DNA from: JBDHHQ01 sp039586035
GTDB lineage: Bacteria > Gemmatimonadota > Gemmatimonadetes > Longimicrobiales > Gaopeijiaceae
Reading direction: 5' to 3'
DNA: 64,000 bases
Assembly: GCA_039586035.1 (NCBI GenBank)
Contig: JBDHLD010000012.1
Location: 34,807-98,806, forward strand
Under the pieces are notes generated by a model, which did no database searches, was not told where the DNA came from, and was given only the letters and a program-made list of their open reading frames with translations. Position numbers and translations under genes: made by a program. Below are positions 35,501 to 43,452 of the stretch, in pieces (positions within the stretch are counted from its first letter, which is position 1; every line of letters starts with the position of its first letter).

Positions 35501-35779
35501 CTTCGGATCCTCCAGGATTTCGTGTTCACCCAGGGCGCCAACGCCCACACGCTCCAGCTGAGCGTGGACTTCCTCAACTTCCTGAACCTGCTCAACTCGA
35601 GCTGGGGCGTTCGGCAGGTGCCGAGCGCAGCCGCCCTCTCGCCCCTGCTGCTCACCCGGGTCGACGACGACGGCGAGCCCGTGTTCAACTTCACGGGCCC
35701 CTCGGAGACCTGGGTCGACGACCTGAGCGAGTTCTCGCGCTGGCGGATCCAGCTGGGGCTCAGGTACCTGTTCAACTGA
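32507..35779 (+). CDS. Oar-like TonB-dependent outer-membrane receptor
   Basis: A 1090-residue receptor with a signal peptide (LVAACALLFCATGLRA), an N-terminal carboxypeptidase-regulatory-like domain (about 35-125, SITGMVADQNGQPLVGAQV), a plug (about 130-270, with FAEPIPFDAVEQVEVSLAPF and NTVTKSGTNQW) and a 22-strand-type barrel ending in LGLRYLF plus Asn. This is the Oar/TonB-dependent receptor group common in Gemmatimonadota, Acidobacteria and Bacteroidetes. GTG 32507 follows GGAGG. No SusD partner is adjacent. The ligand is unknown. The barrel-encoding DNA carries a very long antisense open frame that I do not consider a gene. Confidence 0.93.
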   Translation: MLPFPRLTFSFPLRRPLVAACALLFCATGLRAQGVTTSSITGMVADQNGQPLVGAQVLATHDPSGTRYSVVVRTGGVFDIPNMRVGGPYTVTVQMIGYETQSETGVFLQLGQAANLEFALPVQAVQVQGITVTTEADPVMNPDRTGAATVLEPDMVLALPSIKRSTRDLIRVDPRNDGNYAFAGRNWLFNNISVDGSYFNNSFGLDDPAPGGQTFAEPIPFDAVEQVEVSLAPFDIREGGFTGANVNTVTKSGTNQWRGSLYSYVRNEDLLGNQVSGNTVVANPSLKFNQTGVSFSGPLVRDKLFFFANAEVERRDDPGSNFVASSGGAPGFGESRVQAPIMDMISQRLRDVYGYDTGPYQDFVHQTDNNKAIFKLDWNVNDNNNLTFRWNYLDAERDLPPHPFVLSFNNSGRGPNSTSLPFRNSGYTINNQINSLAFELNTRGSSWSNRFFASWNSMRDERTPFSVDFPTIEIGEDGVTYTTAGHEPFSIHNILDTDIVQLTNNFTLFRGRHSLTFGGNFELWNFFNSFNIFRHGVFFLPGAIEGVGSTFSSIDEFMAATDPDREGGPIDFPGYVGSGPFKGELIDVMQFSLYAQDEFQVSSDFRLTYGLRMDVPVYTTDPVDNPFSRGLTALDQFGAPEVVDQSSLPSATPLFSPRVGFNWDVTGDRRTQIRGGSGMFTGRIPFVWYGNVISNPGANPNLFPEADPVPTRKESVLQQSFDLNAMDPDFKFPQVWTTDLAVDQVLPGDVIGTLEVIYGKDVNAIFMRNSDLVPPERFLSDGRPYYGGFGNNELNPDGGAGIYVIDNSSEGWNLNVTAQLRKQWDSGLGGMLSYAYNEARNNLKSTEIASVLWQNQPVQGNPNLPGLSYSEFGQRHRITAAGSYPVDWSDKLRTTFGLFFEAAEGGVFTAGGGNRFSFLYAGDVNGDGTGGNDLIYIPRNEGEINLDPRELPDGSTVSPAQQWQQLNAFIEQDKYLSKHRGEIAERMGLLGQWYQTLDLRILQDFVFTQGANAHTLQLSVDFLNFLNLLNSSWGVRQVPSAAALSPLLLTRVDDDGEPVFNFTGPSETWVDDLSEFSRWRIQLGLRYLFN

Positions 35780-35821
35780 CGACGCGGGGCCGCCCCCCCC
35801 AATCGGCCCCTTTCCCCAGCC

Positions 35822-35851
35822 GGCGCCCCGGTCGTTCGCGGCCGGGGCGCC
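35822..35851 (+). terminator. GC-rich hairpin after the TonB receptor gene
   Basis: GGCGCCCCGG and CCGGGGCGCC form a perfect 10-bp stem around a 10-base loop, 42 bp beyond the receptor stop. No strong T-tract follows, but position and strength fit a terminator before the next gene. Confidence 0.55.
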
Positions 35852-35882
35852 CGGATCCTCGGACCTTCATGGGGGGTGCACC

Positions 35883-37088
35883 ATGCTACTTCGCCTCGGC
35901 CACCACGACTCCGGCTCCATCAGCGACGCCGCGACCTACCTCTCCCGCTTTCATGATTGGCGCTTGCCCACCAAGGGGTTCAGGGCCGAAAAGGACGGCC
36001 AATGGTTCGCCTTGAAGTCGGTGGGCAGCGCAGCGATTCACGACCTTCAGGAGAAGCTGCGGGAGATCGGATTCTACCCACGCGGCGAGATCGACGGCAT
36101 CTATGGCTACCGTACCCGCGCCGCGGTGCGCCTTTTTCAGGAGTACGTGCGAGCCGTCGAGGGCCGCGCCGAGATCGGCGCCGTGGACGGAAAGGCGGGT
36201 GACAACACGCAGGCGCACATCGACCGTTGGGTCGCCAACGGTCAGCGTCCCGCCTGGAGCCAGCCGAGCGAGGAGTACAAGCAAGCCATGGAGGCGCTCC
36301 GTGGCTTCCGGAGGCACTTCACGACGCACCGGCCCAGGGGCATCGAGCTCCTGGACCAGGGGGCCGCGAGAAGCTCCAGCCGGGCGGTGTCCGATTGGAC
36401 CTACGACGAACCCGATCTCCATCTGGTGGGCATCCGCCGGGGAGAGAACGAGCTGGCCACCCTGGCTCCGGGCAAGAGGGTCAGGTCCAACGACGACATC
36501 TTCGTGCTATTGGTGAACGGCATGAGGTTCGTCTTTCGGGGGTCGACGGACCCGAGCCCCAACATGGCCAAGCGGCCGGATCAGGCATTCCTGCTTCGGG
36601 GCCAGCACGAGTACCGCTTCGGGTGGCACAAGGTGGGGGGCACGGAAGCCAGTCCTGGCAAGACGCGGGTCTACCGGGCGTTCAAGCCACGGGGCAGCGG
36701 TCCTCTGGTGGTCCGCACACGCGACGACGTGCTCACGGAGAGCAGCTTCCATTCGGCCGAGCCCAACCCGTCCATCAACATCCACTGGAGCGGCGCGGGA
36801 ACCAGCAACTGGTCTGCGGGCTGCCAGGTCATCGCGGGACTGAAGTACGTGGACTTCAGGGGTGAGCTGGTCGATCTCGAGGGCCGCGCGGCCCGGAGCT
36901 ACAGTGATCTGAGCGGGAGCCGGACCCGGGGGGCCTACAACGTGCTGACCGACGTCCTGGACGTCTTCGCCAAAGACAACTCGCGAACGGGCGACGCGCT
37001 CCTCTACACGCTCCTGTACGAGGCAGACGTGCGCGCCGTGGCGAAAGCGCCCATCGACTTCGACGCGGCGGTCGAGCTCCTGAGTTGA
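35883..37088 (+). CDS. Peptidoglycan-binding domain protein with HxSxGC-like site
   Basis: A 401-residue protein. Residues about 50-110 make a PG_binding_1-type domain (AAIHDLQEKLREIGFYPRGE, IDGIYGYRTRAAVRLFQEY). The C-terminal part has INIHWSGAGTSNWSAGCQVI with His301, Ser311 and Cys314, spaced like the HxSxGC catalytic motif of L,D-transpeptidase-type enzymes. There is no evident signal peptide, which is odd for a wall enzyme and recalls phage endolysin-like or effector proteins. ATG 35883 has GGGGGGTG upstream. Function is inferred, not shown. Confidence 0.72.
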   Translation: MLLRLGHHDSGSISDAATYLSRFHDWRLPTKGFRAEKDGQWFALKSVGSAAIHDLQEKLREIGFYPRGEIDGIYGYRTRAAVRLFQEYVRAVEGRAEIGAVDGKAGDNTQAHIDRWVANGQRPAWSQPSEEYKQAMEALRGFRRHFTTHRPRGIELLDQGAARSSSRAVSDWTYDEPDLHLVGIRRGENELATLAPGKRVRSNDDIFVLLVNGMRFVFRGSTDPSPNMAKRPDQAFLLRGQHEYRFGWHKVGGTEASPGKTRVYRAFKPRGSGPLVVRTRDDVLTESSFHSAEPNPSINIHWSGAGTSNWSAGCQVIAGLKYVDFRGELVDLEGRAARSYSDLSGSRTRGAYNVLTDVLDVFAKDNSRTGDALLYTLLYEADVRAVAKAPIDFDAAVELLS

Positions 37089-37140
37089 AGGGGCGACACG
37101 AATCCAACGGCCTCGGTGCCGGGGTGGGAGACAGGACTAC

Positions 37141-38178
37141 GTGAAGCCCAGGACGGCAAGGCGGCTCAGGAGCGCTGCCTTCATCACGGCGGTGTTCTTC
37201 GCGGTCTCCCTCACGTGGGACTTCGTGACGACGGGTGGCGTCACGCCACCGGCCTTCATCCTCGGCGTCCTCATCGGTCTGCCGTTGATCATTCTCGAGC
37301 AGACGTCGTTTGCCGAGAAGACCCGAGCTCTGCCCTTTACCGCATCGCTGTTGGTCAAGACCGTCACGTACGTCGGCGTCCTGTCTTTCGTCTTCCTGGG
37401 CGTGGGGTTCGTCAGCGGTGCGATCAGGGGCCTCCGTGTCGCGGACTTCGTGGCGGATCTGCCCGACATGTTCCTCATGGTCGGGGTCGCGTTCGTCCTC
37501 TACCTGGTCATCATCTTCTTCCTGCAGCTCGATCGTCTGCTCGGCCCCGGCGTGCTCTGGGGATACCTCACGGGTCGATACCATCGGCCCCGCGTCGAGT
37601 CTCGCGTATTCATGTTCGTTGACCTCAAGGGTTCGACGGAGCTCGGCGAGCGTCTGTCGCAGGAGGACTATTACGGCCTCCTGAACGACTTCTTCCGGGA
37701 TGTGTCCGGGCCGGTTCTGGACGCGCGCGGCGAGATCTACGAGTACGTGGGCGACGAAGTGGTGCTCACCTGGAAGCTGCCCCTTGGCCTTCAGAACGCC
37801 CATTGTCTCCGTGTCTTCTTCGACATCGACAGGGCCGTGCAGGCGAACGCCCTGAAGTACGTCCACCGCTATGGCCTCGTGCCCGAGTTCAAGGCCGGCG
37901 CCCATGCGGGCGAGGTCATCGCTGCGGAGATCGGCGACCTGAAGAAGGGGATCGTGTTCAGCGGAGACGTCCTCAACACGGCGGCGAGGATCCAGGGAGA
38001 GTGCAACCGACTGGATCGGAGGTTCTTGGTTTCGCGCACGTTGATGGAACAGCTTCAGCTGCCCGAGGCGCTGCTCTCAGACTCCGTGGGGTCGGTGGCG
38101 CTCCGGGGCAAGGCGGCGCCAGTGGAGCTGGTGGCGGTAACCCAGCCGGTGTCCGGTCCCGCCGTCGACATCGGGTAG
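37141..38178 (+). CDS. Membrane-bound class III adenylate/guanylate cyclase
   Basis: A 345-residue protein with four predicted membrane helices (about 11-30, 38-52, 70-93 and 112-130) and a C-terminal class III cyclase domain from about residue 150. Metal-binding aspartates are Asp161 in FMFVDLKGST and Asp205 in YVGDEVVLTW; NTAARIQ supplies the later catalytic Asn/Arg positions. It would make cAMP or cGMP. GTG 37141 start, about 50 bp after the peptidoglycan-binding gene. No HAMP domain. The membrane part probably senses or positions. Confidence 0.9.
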   Translation: MKPRTARRLRSAAFITAVFFAVSLTWDFVTTGGVTPPAFILGVLIGLPLIILEQTSFAEKTRALPFTASLLVKTVTYVGVLSFVFLGVGFVSGAIRGLRVADFVADLPDMFLMVGVAFVLYLVIIFFLQLDRLLGPGVLWGYLTGRYHRPRVESRVFMFVDLKGSTELGERLSQEDYYGLLNDFFRDVSGPVLDARGEIYEYVGDEVVLTWKLPLGLQNAHCLRVFFDIDRAVQANALKYVHRYGLVPEFKAGAHAGEVIAAEIGDLKKGIVFSGDVLNTAARIQGECNRLDRRFLVSRTLMEQLQLPEALLSDSVGSVALRGKAAPVELVAVTQPVSGPAVDIG

Positions 38179-38236
38179 GCCATGGAGGGAGCGCGCCGCC
38201 ACGGGCGCGTTCTCCGTCGCCTGGAGCGCTCTCCCT

Positions 38237-38293
38237 CTCAGTACCCCCCCACTCGAAGCGGGTCGACCCTCAGTACCCCCACTCGAAGCGGGG
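38237..38293. repeat. Imperfect tandem duplication at the end of the monooxygenase gene
   Basis: CTCAGTAC, a run of C and ACTCGAAGCGGG occur twice, 32 bp apart (38237-38262 with seven C, 38269-38293 with five C). The second copy contains the stop and last codons (FEWGY) of the 38270-40567 gene; the first lies just outside. It looks like a slip duplication of the gene's 3' end. Confidence 0.75.
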
Positions 38294-40567
38294 ATTGTAC
38301 CGATTGAGGGTGGCGTACTGGTCGGGCCACCGCAGGGGGTAGCCCTGAGCGGCGGCAGCGTGACGCGTCCAATAGGGCTCGAAGAGGTGGGCCCGAGCCA
38401 GGAGGCACAGATCCGCTCGACCCGCCGCCAGGATCGAGTTCACGTCCATGAACGACGAGATGTTGCCCACGGCCATGGTGCCGATCCCCACCTCGTGGCG
38501 GATGCGGTCGGCGAAAGGGGTCTGGTACTGACGGCCGTACCGAGGCTGCTGGTAGGCCACGGTCTGGCCCGACGACACGTCGACCAGATCGCAGCCGTGG
38601 GCCTTCAGCATGCGGGCCACTTCCACCGAGTCGGCCGGTTCCATCCCGCCGGGCGCCCAGTCCACCGCGCTGATCCTGACCGACATGGGCTTGTGGTCGG
38701 GCCAGACGGCCCGGACGGCGTCGAAGACCTCGAGGGGATAGCGCATCCGGTTGGTCAGCTCCCCGCCGTACTCGTCATCCCGCGCGTTGGTGAGGGGCGA
38801 GATGAAGCTGGCCAGGAGGTAGCCGTGGGCGAAGTGGATCTCGATGATGTCGAACCCGGCCTCGTCGGCCATGCCGGCCGCTCTCACGAACTCGTCGCGC
38901 ACCTTGTCCATGTCTCTCCGGTCCATCCCCCGGGGGACCTGGCTGTGGGGGAAGTACGGGATCGGTGAAGCCGATACGATGGGCCAGTTGCCCGCGTCGA
39001 GGGGCTCGTTGTCGCCTTCCCAGAGTGTCTTCGTCGACCCCTTTCTGCCTGCGTGCCCGAGCTGCATGCCGATCTTGGCGTGGCTGTTGGCGTGCACGAA
39101 ATCCACGATCCGGCGCCACGCGCTGACGTGCTCGGGCCTGTACATCCCCGTACATCCCGGCGAGATACGGGCCTCCTCGCTCACGTCCGTCATCTCGGTC
39201 CATATGAGACCGGCCCCACCCACGGCCCGGCTGCCCAGATGCACCATGTGCCAGTCGTTGGGAACGCCGTCCACGGCCGTGTATTGGCACATGGGTGAGA
39301 CGACGACCCGATTGGGCACCACCATGTCCCGCACCCGGAAGGGCGTGAACATGGGTGGCGGCAGCGGATCGTAGCCGACCTCGACGCCGCTCTGGGCCGC
39401 CGCCTCGCCGGCGAACCACCGGTCCACCTCCTCGATCATGGCGGGGTCCCGCAGCGCCAGGTTCGAGTGCGTGATGCGGAGGCTCCGCGTCAGGAGGTTG
39501 AAGCCGAACTGTTCCGGCTCCATGTCCATGTAGCGCTCCATGTCCTCGAACCACTGGAGACTGACCTGAGCGGCCCGCTGGAGGCTCTCCACCGCCGGCT
39601 TCCGCCCGGCCTCGTAGGACGCCAGGGCCGCAGGCACGTCAGCCGGGTTCTCCGTGAGGGCCTCTCGGAGCGCGATGGTGTCCTCCATGGCCAGGCGCGT
39701 GCCCGATCCGATGGAGAAGTGGGCGGTGTGGACGGCGTCGCCCACCAGGATCTTGTTGCCCAGCGCCCAGCGCTCACAGGTGATGGTGGGGAAACGCCGC
39801 CAGATGGAACGGTTGGCGACCAAGCAATGACCGTCGAGACGCTCCGCGAAGATCCGGCTGCAGTAGTCCAGCGTCGCCGCCTCGTCGTCCTCGGCCAGGC
39901 CCGACGCGGCGAAGGCCTCGTCGGTGGTCTCCACGATGAATGTGGAGATGCACGCTTCCCCTGACGGCATCTCCATGACCGCCGGGTCCTGGTACTGGTA
40001 CGCGTGCAGCCGCCAGAGCCCATGCTCGTTACGTTGGAAGTCGAACGTGAACGCGGGAAAGCTCTGGGTCGTGCCCAGCCACACGAAGCGATTCGGCCGG
40101 AGGTCGACCGATGGCCCGAAGTGCTCTTCGTTGCTGGCGCGGACAAAGCTGTTGATGCCGTCTGCCCCCAGGATCAGATCCGAGTCCGCGAAGGCCTCCA
40201 GGCTCGTGACCTCGGTCTCGAACAGAAGCTCGGCCCCGAGCTCCCGTGCCCTTTCCTGGAGAATGCGTAGCAGGCCTGCCCGGGACATCCCGGCGAACCC
40301 GTGCCCCGTCGAGCGCAGCACCTGGCCGTGATAGTGGATGTCGATGTCGTCCCAGTGGTAGAAGTGCCGCGTGATCTCCTCGAAGGTATCGGGGTCGGCG
40401 GCCCCCAGGTCTTCCATGGTCGCGTCCGAGAAGACCACGCCGAAGCCGAACGTGTCATCAGGGCGGTTACGCTCGACGACGAGCACCTCGTGCGACGGAT
40501 CCGCCTTCTTCATCAGGATGGCGAAGTAGAGCCCCGCGGGCCCTCCGCCGATGCAGGTGATCTTCAA
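38270..40567 (-). CDS. Fused FAD monooxygenase / Old Yellow Enzyme (2-aminobenzoyl-CoA monooxygenase/reductase type)
   Basis: A 765-residue bifunctional flavoprotein. Residues 1 to about 370 are a group A FAD hydroxylase (GGGPAG at 7-12, GDAVHTAHFSIGSGTRLAMED later). Residues about 395-765 are an Old Yellow Enzyme-like FMN reductase (VSPMCQYTAVDG, IEIHFAHGYLLASFISP, NARDDEYGG). This architecture is that of salicylyl-CoA 5-hydroxylase/oxidoreductase and of Azoarcus 2-aminobenzoyl-CoA monooxygenase/reductase, which hydroxylates the ring at C5 and reduces it to a non-aromatic product. The kynA and kynU genes in this window favour the aminobenzoyl substrate. An acyl-CoA dehydrogenase gene lies 46 bp upstream on the same strand. 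Confidence 0.9.
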   Translation of the reverse strand: MKITCIGGGPAGLYFAILMKKADPSHEVLVVERNRPDDTFGFGVVFSDATMEDLGAADPDTFEEITRHFYHWDDIDIHYHGQVLRSTGHGFAGMSRAGLLRILQERARELGAELLFETEVTSLEAFADSDLILGADGINSFVRASNEEHFGPSVDLRPNRFVWLGTTQSFPAFTFDFQRNEHGLWRLHAYQYQDPAVMEMPSGEACISTFIVETTDEAFAASGLAEDDEAATLDYCSRIFAERLDGHCLVANRSIWRRFPTITCERWALGNKILVGDAVHTAHFSIGSGTRLAMEDTIALREALTENPADVPAALASYEAGRKPAVESLQRAAQVSLQWFEDMERYMDMEPEQFGFNLLTRSLRITHSNLALRDPAMIEEVDRWFAGEAAAQSGVEVGYDPLPPPMFTPFRVRDMVVPNRVVVSPMCQYTAVDGVPNDWHMVHLGSRAVGGAGLIWTEMTDVSEEARISPGCTGMYRPEHVSAWRRIVDFVHANSHAKIGMQLGHAGRKGSTKTLWEGDNEPLDAGNWPIVSASPIPYFPHSQVPRGMDRRDMDKVRDEFVRAAGMADEAGFDIIEIHFAHGYLLASFISPLTNARDDEYGGELTNRMRYPLEVFDAVRAVWPDHKPMSVRISAVDWAPGGMEPADSVEVARMLKAHGCDLVDVSSGQTVAYQQPRYGRQYQTPFADRIRHEVGIGTMAVGNISSFMDVNSILAAGRADLCLLARAHLFEPYWTRHAAAAQGYPLRWPDQYATLNRYNPRFEWGY

Positions 40568-40613
40568 GGCTCCTCCGTGGCGCGCCCTCTTCGGCTCACG
40601 CGAATCTCGGTTC

Positions 40614-41798
40614 TCAGTCCGTCCCGGTGGGGCGGCGGTCGGCGATCAGGGCGCGCGCCGTGATCATGCGCTGGATCTCGGTCGTGCCCTCGTAGACCCG
40701 CAGTGCCCGAACGCTACGGTAGAGTCGGTCGACCGGATGATCGGCCAGCACCCCACGACCGCCCACGATCTGGACAGCCTGGTCCACGATCTGCTGGGCC
40801 GACTCCGTGGAGAAGGCCTTGGCGACCGCAGCCTCCAGGGTGATCCGATCGGCCCCCGTGTCCTTCCGCCACGCCGCCTGATACACGAGCAGCCGGCTCG
40901 CGACCAGGTCCGTGTACATTCTCCCGAGCTTCTCCTGGATGATCTGAAAGCCCGCGAGGGGCTTTCCGAACTGCTGGCGTTTCATGGCGTGTGCCAGCGC
41001 CTCCTCGAGGGCGCGGGATGCCATGCCGCACGCGGCGGCGCCCACGGTGGGCCGCAGCCGGTCCAGGGTGGCCATTCCCACCTTGAACCCCTTGCCCTCC
41101 GCGCCCACCACGTTGGCGGCGGGCACCCGGCAGTCCGTCAGCGAGAGCTCACCCAGAGGGTGCGGCGCGCTCATGACCTGCGCGCCGGCGAACTCGAGCC
41201 CGGGCGTGTCGGCTGGAATCACGAAACACGTAATCCCGCGCGTACCCAGCTCCGGGTCCATGGTGGCAAACACCGAGTAGAAGTCGGCGATGCCCGCGTT
41301 GGAGATGAACGTCTTCCGACCATTGAGGACGTAGTCACCGCCGTCCCGCACCGCCGTCGTCGACAAGGAGGCCACGTCGGACCCGGCCTCCGGCTCGGTC
41401 ATGGCGAACGCGGCCATGGCTTCGCCCTTCATGGCGGGCCCCACCCACCGGTCCCGGTGCGCCGTGTCGCCTCCCAGGATAAGCGGGATCGATCCCAGCG
41501 CCTGGAGCGCGTAGACGGCGTCGGCCAAGGGTGAGGCGGCACCGAGGGCCTCACGGACCAGGCAACAGGACCGGAAGTCCTGGGCTTCGATGGGCGCGTA
41601 CCAGCCGTCGCGTCCCAACAGACCCAGGATCTCGCGGGCCTGCGTCCGGGCAGCGCCGTCGTCGGGCGTCGCGGGGAGCCCGCCCAACTCCTCCATCAGG
41701 TCACCGAGGCGCGACGCGGTCGCGAGATGCCGCGCCTCGAGAAAAGCCTCGATGGGCGTCGGATCCGGGGCGGAGCGGGTGAGGGGAGTCGCGTCCAT
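40614..41798 (-). CDS. Acyl-CoA dehydrogenase
   Basis: A 394-residue FAD acyl-CoA dehydrogenase. It has AAFAMTEPEAGSDVASL (flavin and substrate loop), GRKTFISNAGIADFYSVF, FGKPLAGFQIIQEKLGRMYTDL and the catalytic glutamate in RVYEGTTEIQRM. The N-terminal 90 residues are somewhat divergent. The gene heads a two-gene transcript with the aminobenzoyl-CoA monooxygenase-type gene, so it probably oxidises an alicyclic or ring-opened acyl-CoA in that pathway (inference). The start at 41798 lacks a strong ribosome site. Confidence 0.92.
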   Translation of the reverse strand: MDATPLTRSAPDPTPIEAFLEARHLATASRLGDLMEELGGLPATPDDGAARTQAREILGLLGRDGWYAPIEAQDFRSCCLVREALGAASPLADAVYALQALGSIPLILGGDTAHRDRWVGPAMKGEAMAAFAMTEPEAGSDVASLSTTAVRDGGDYVLNGRKTFISNAGIADFYSVFATMDPELGTRGITCFVIPADTPGLEFAGAQVMSAPHPLGELSLTDCRVPAANVVGAEGKGFKVGMATLDRLRPTVGAAACGMASRALEEALAHAMKRQQFGKPLAGFQIIQEKLGRMYTDLVASRLLVYQAAWRKDTGADRITLEAAVAKAFSTESAQQIVDQAVQIVGGRGVLADHPVDRLYRSVRALRVYEGTTEIQRMITARALIADRRPTGTD

Positions 41799-41826
41799 GG
41801 CGGGAGAGTAGACCGGGGTGGACGAC

Positions 41827-41842
41827 CCCGCAAACGTGCGGG
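41827..41842. promoter_or_regulatory. Dyad in the acyl-CoA dehydrogenase upstream region
   Basis: CCCGCA and TGCGGG form perfect 6-bp arms around AACG, 29 bp upstream of the acyl-CoA dehydrogenase start and in front of the divergent membrane protein gene. It is a candidate operator; evidence is symmetry and position only. Confidence 0.3.
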
Positions 41843-41924
41843 TCGGCTTGCATCCAGCGCAGGCACTCGCCCACCTTCCGTGCCCGCGCCCCGTGCTCCC
41901 GAAACTCGAGCGAGGAGGTGGCAG

Positions 41925-42485
41925 ATGGTCCCCCTGATGTCCCTTTGGCTTCCCATCCTGCTCTCGGCGGTCATCGTCTTCGTGGCCAGCTCGGTAATCC
42001 ACATGATGCTGAGCTACCACAAGAGCGATTTCGCCAGAGTCCCCGACGAAGACGGCGTCCGCGCCGCGCTGAGGGAGTTCTCGATTCCCCCGGGCGACTA
42101 CATGGTGCCGTGCCCCGCGGACACCAAGGAGATGAGCTCGCCCGAGTTCATCGCCAAGCAGAACGAAGGGCCAGTCGTCTGGATGACGGTGCTGCCGAAC
42201 GGCCCCTGGAACATGGGCAGGAGCCTGACGCAGTGGTTCCTCTACTCCCTGGTCGTCTCCTACATCGCCGCCTACGTGGGGAGCCGCGCCGTGGGTCCCG
42301 GAGCGGACTACCTGGACGTCTTTCGCTTCGTCGGCACGACGGCGTTTTGTTGCTACTCCCTTGCCCTGGCGCAGATCGCGATCTGGTACGCGCGGAAGTG
42401 GAGCTCGATCTTCAAGTCGATGTTCGACGGCCTGGTCTACGCGCTGTTGACCGCCGGCACGTTCGGGTGGCTCTGGCCGGGCTGA
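41925..42485 (+). CDS. Hypothetical integral membrane protein
   Basis: A 186-residue protein with about four membrane segments (8-28, 95-117, 130-150, 163-183) and a soluble loop of about 65 residues with the conserved-looking SYHKSDFARVPDED and PGDYMVPCPAD. ATG 41925 has a strong AGGAGGTG ribosome site. I do not recognise a named family. It lies divergent from the acyl-CoA dehydrogenase gene and convergent with the CatA-like gene. Confidence 0.75.
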   Translation: MVPLMSLWLPILLSAVIVFVASSVIHMMLSYHKSDFARVPDEDGVRAALREFSIPPGDYMVPCPADTKEMSSPEFIAKQNEGPVVWMTVLPNGPWNMGRSLTQWFLYSLVVSYIAAYVGSRAVGPGADYLDVFRFVGTTAFCCYSLALAQIAIWYARKWSSIFKSMFDGLVYALLTAGTFGWLWPG

Positions 42486-42520
42486 AGCCCCCCACTGCCC
42501 CGCTGCACCCCCGGGCGCCT

Positions 42521-43186
42521 TCAGGAGCCTGAGGTGTCCTCGCCGCTGAAAGTGAGCGGGTCGTCGAGGAGCGCCTGGAAGGCCTCGAACCAACGACCGA
42601 CGTGCAGTCCGTCGGCGAGGGCGTGGTGTACGTCGATGGCCACGGGCATGTACCGCTTCGTCTCTCGTGCGAAGTGACGGCCGAACACGATCTTCGGTAC
42701 GGAATCTTCCCCCCGCAGGCGCCGAGCGTGCTTGAAGCTCGTAAAGGACACCCAGGGGATCACGGAGTAGTGGATCAGATCGTCCCGGTCGTCTCTCGGG
42801 TCCAGGAGGTCCTCGGAGCGGCGCGCCCGCCGCAGTACCGTCGACGCGCGAGCTTCGAAGCTGTGATAGTCGCCCGTGTACTCGAAGTACGCGAAGGTGA
42901 AGGTGTCGTCCGGCCGTAGTACCGTCGATCCGGGATGGACCACGTCGTGCACCACGACCTCGCCGTCTCGGATCCTCAGGCGCAGCGCCTCCAACTCGTT
43001 CGCCGCGCGGGTCGACGCGTAGAGCGTCGCCAGGAAGTAGGAGGGCCCTCCGTCCGCCTTCGACGCGGTGTGGAGCCTCGTTACATCGACCTCGGCAGTG
43101 AGGCTGAAGAAGGGGTCGTCGTAGTCCCTGAACAGCCGGAAGTGACCGCGCCGTTCCCAGGTGGACAGATCGAGCTTTCGTGCCAT
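42521..43186 (-). CDS. CatA-type chloramphenicol acetyltransferase-like protein
   Basis: A 221-residue acetyltransferase of the trimeric chloramphenicol acetyltransferase family. It starts with LDLSTWERRGHFRLFRDYDDPFFSLTAEVD, typical of CatA, and ends with the catalytic DVHHALADGLHVGRWF (His187/His188 and the structural Asp). Length matches the 215-220 family norm. The start at 43186 matches the family start. It could acetylate chloramphenicol or another alcohol with acetyl-CoA; the chromosomal setting suggests a housekeeping or natural-product substrate. Confidence 0.9.
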   Translation of the reverse strand: MARKLDLSTWERRGHFRLFRDYDDPFFSLTAEVDVTRLHTASKADGGPSYFLATLYASTRAANELEALRLRIRDGEVVVHDVVHPGSTVLRPDDTFTFAYFEYTGDYHSFEARASTVLRRARRSEDLLDPRDDRDDLIHYSVIPWVSFTSFKHARRLRGEDSVPKIVFGRHFARETKRYMPVAIDVHHALADGLHVGRWFEAFQALLDDPLTFSGEDTSGS

Positions 43187-43452
43187 GGGCTCAAGGTGCT
43201 CACCCGAGGCCCACGAGGCCAGCCACGGCGCCTTGCCCTGGCCCTGGAGCGTCTCCGCCCGTTCACCACGGACTTCGGTCGTCGTTGGGGCGCCCTTCGG
43301 GGACGAGAGGGCGCTGGCTCGAGAGGGCCCGTCCCACTTCCCTCCCGCCTGCGCCAGGTCCGTGATCTTTCGGAAACCTCCCTCGGCCGTTCCTTTGGCC
43401 CGGTGAAGGGGTAGGTCGCGACGCGGAGCCACAACCTGAAAGAGAGCCCCAC

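Noticed and set aside
31454..35548. A 1364-codon open frame on the minus strand
   Set aside because: Only its last 269 codons are a gene (tryptophan dioxygenase). The rest is antisense to the TonB receptor and reflects high GC codon bias, with Val/Arg/Gly-rich text and no domain.
32507..35779. SusC/SusD nutrient-uptake system
   Set aside because: The receptor is Oar-like, no SusD-like lipoprotein gene is adjacent, and no polysaccharide genes are nearby.
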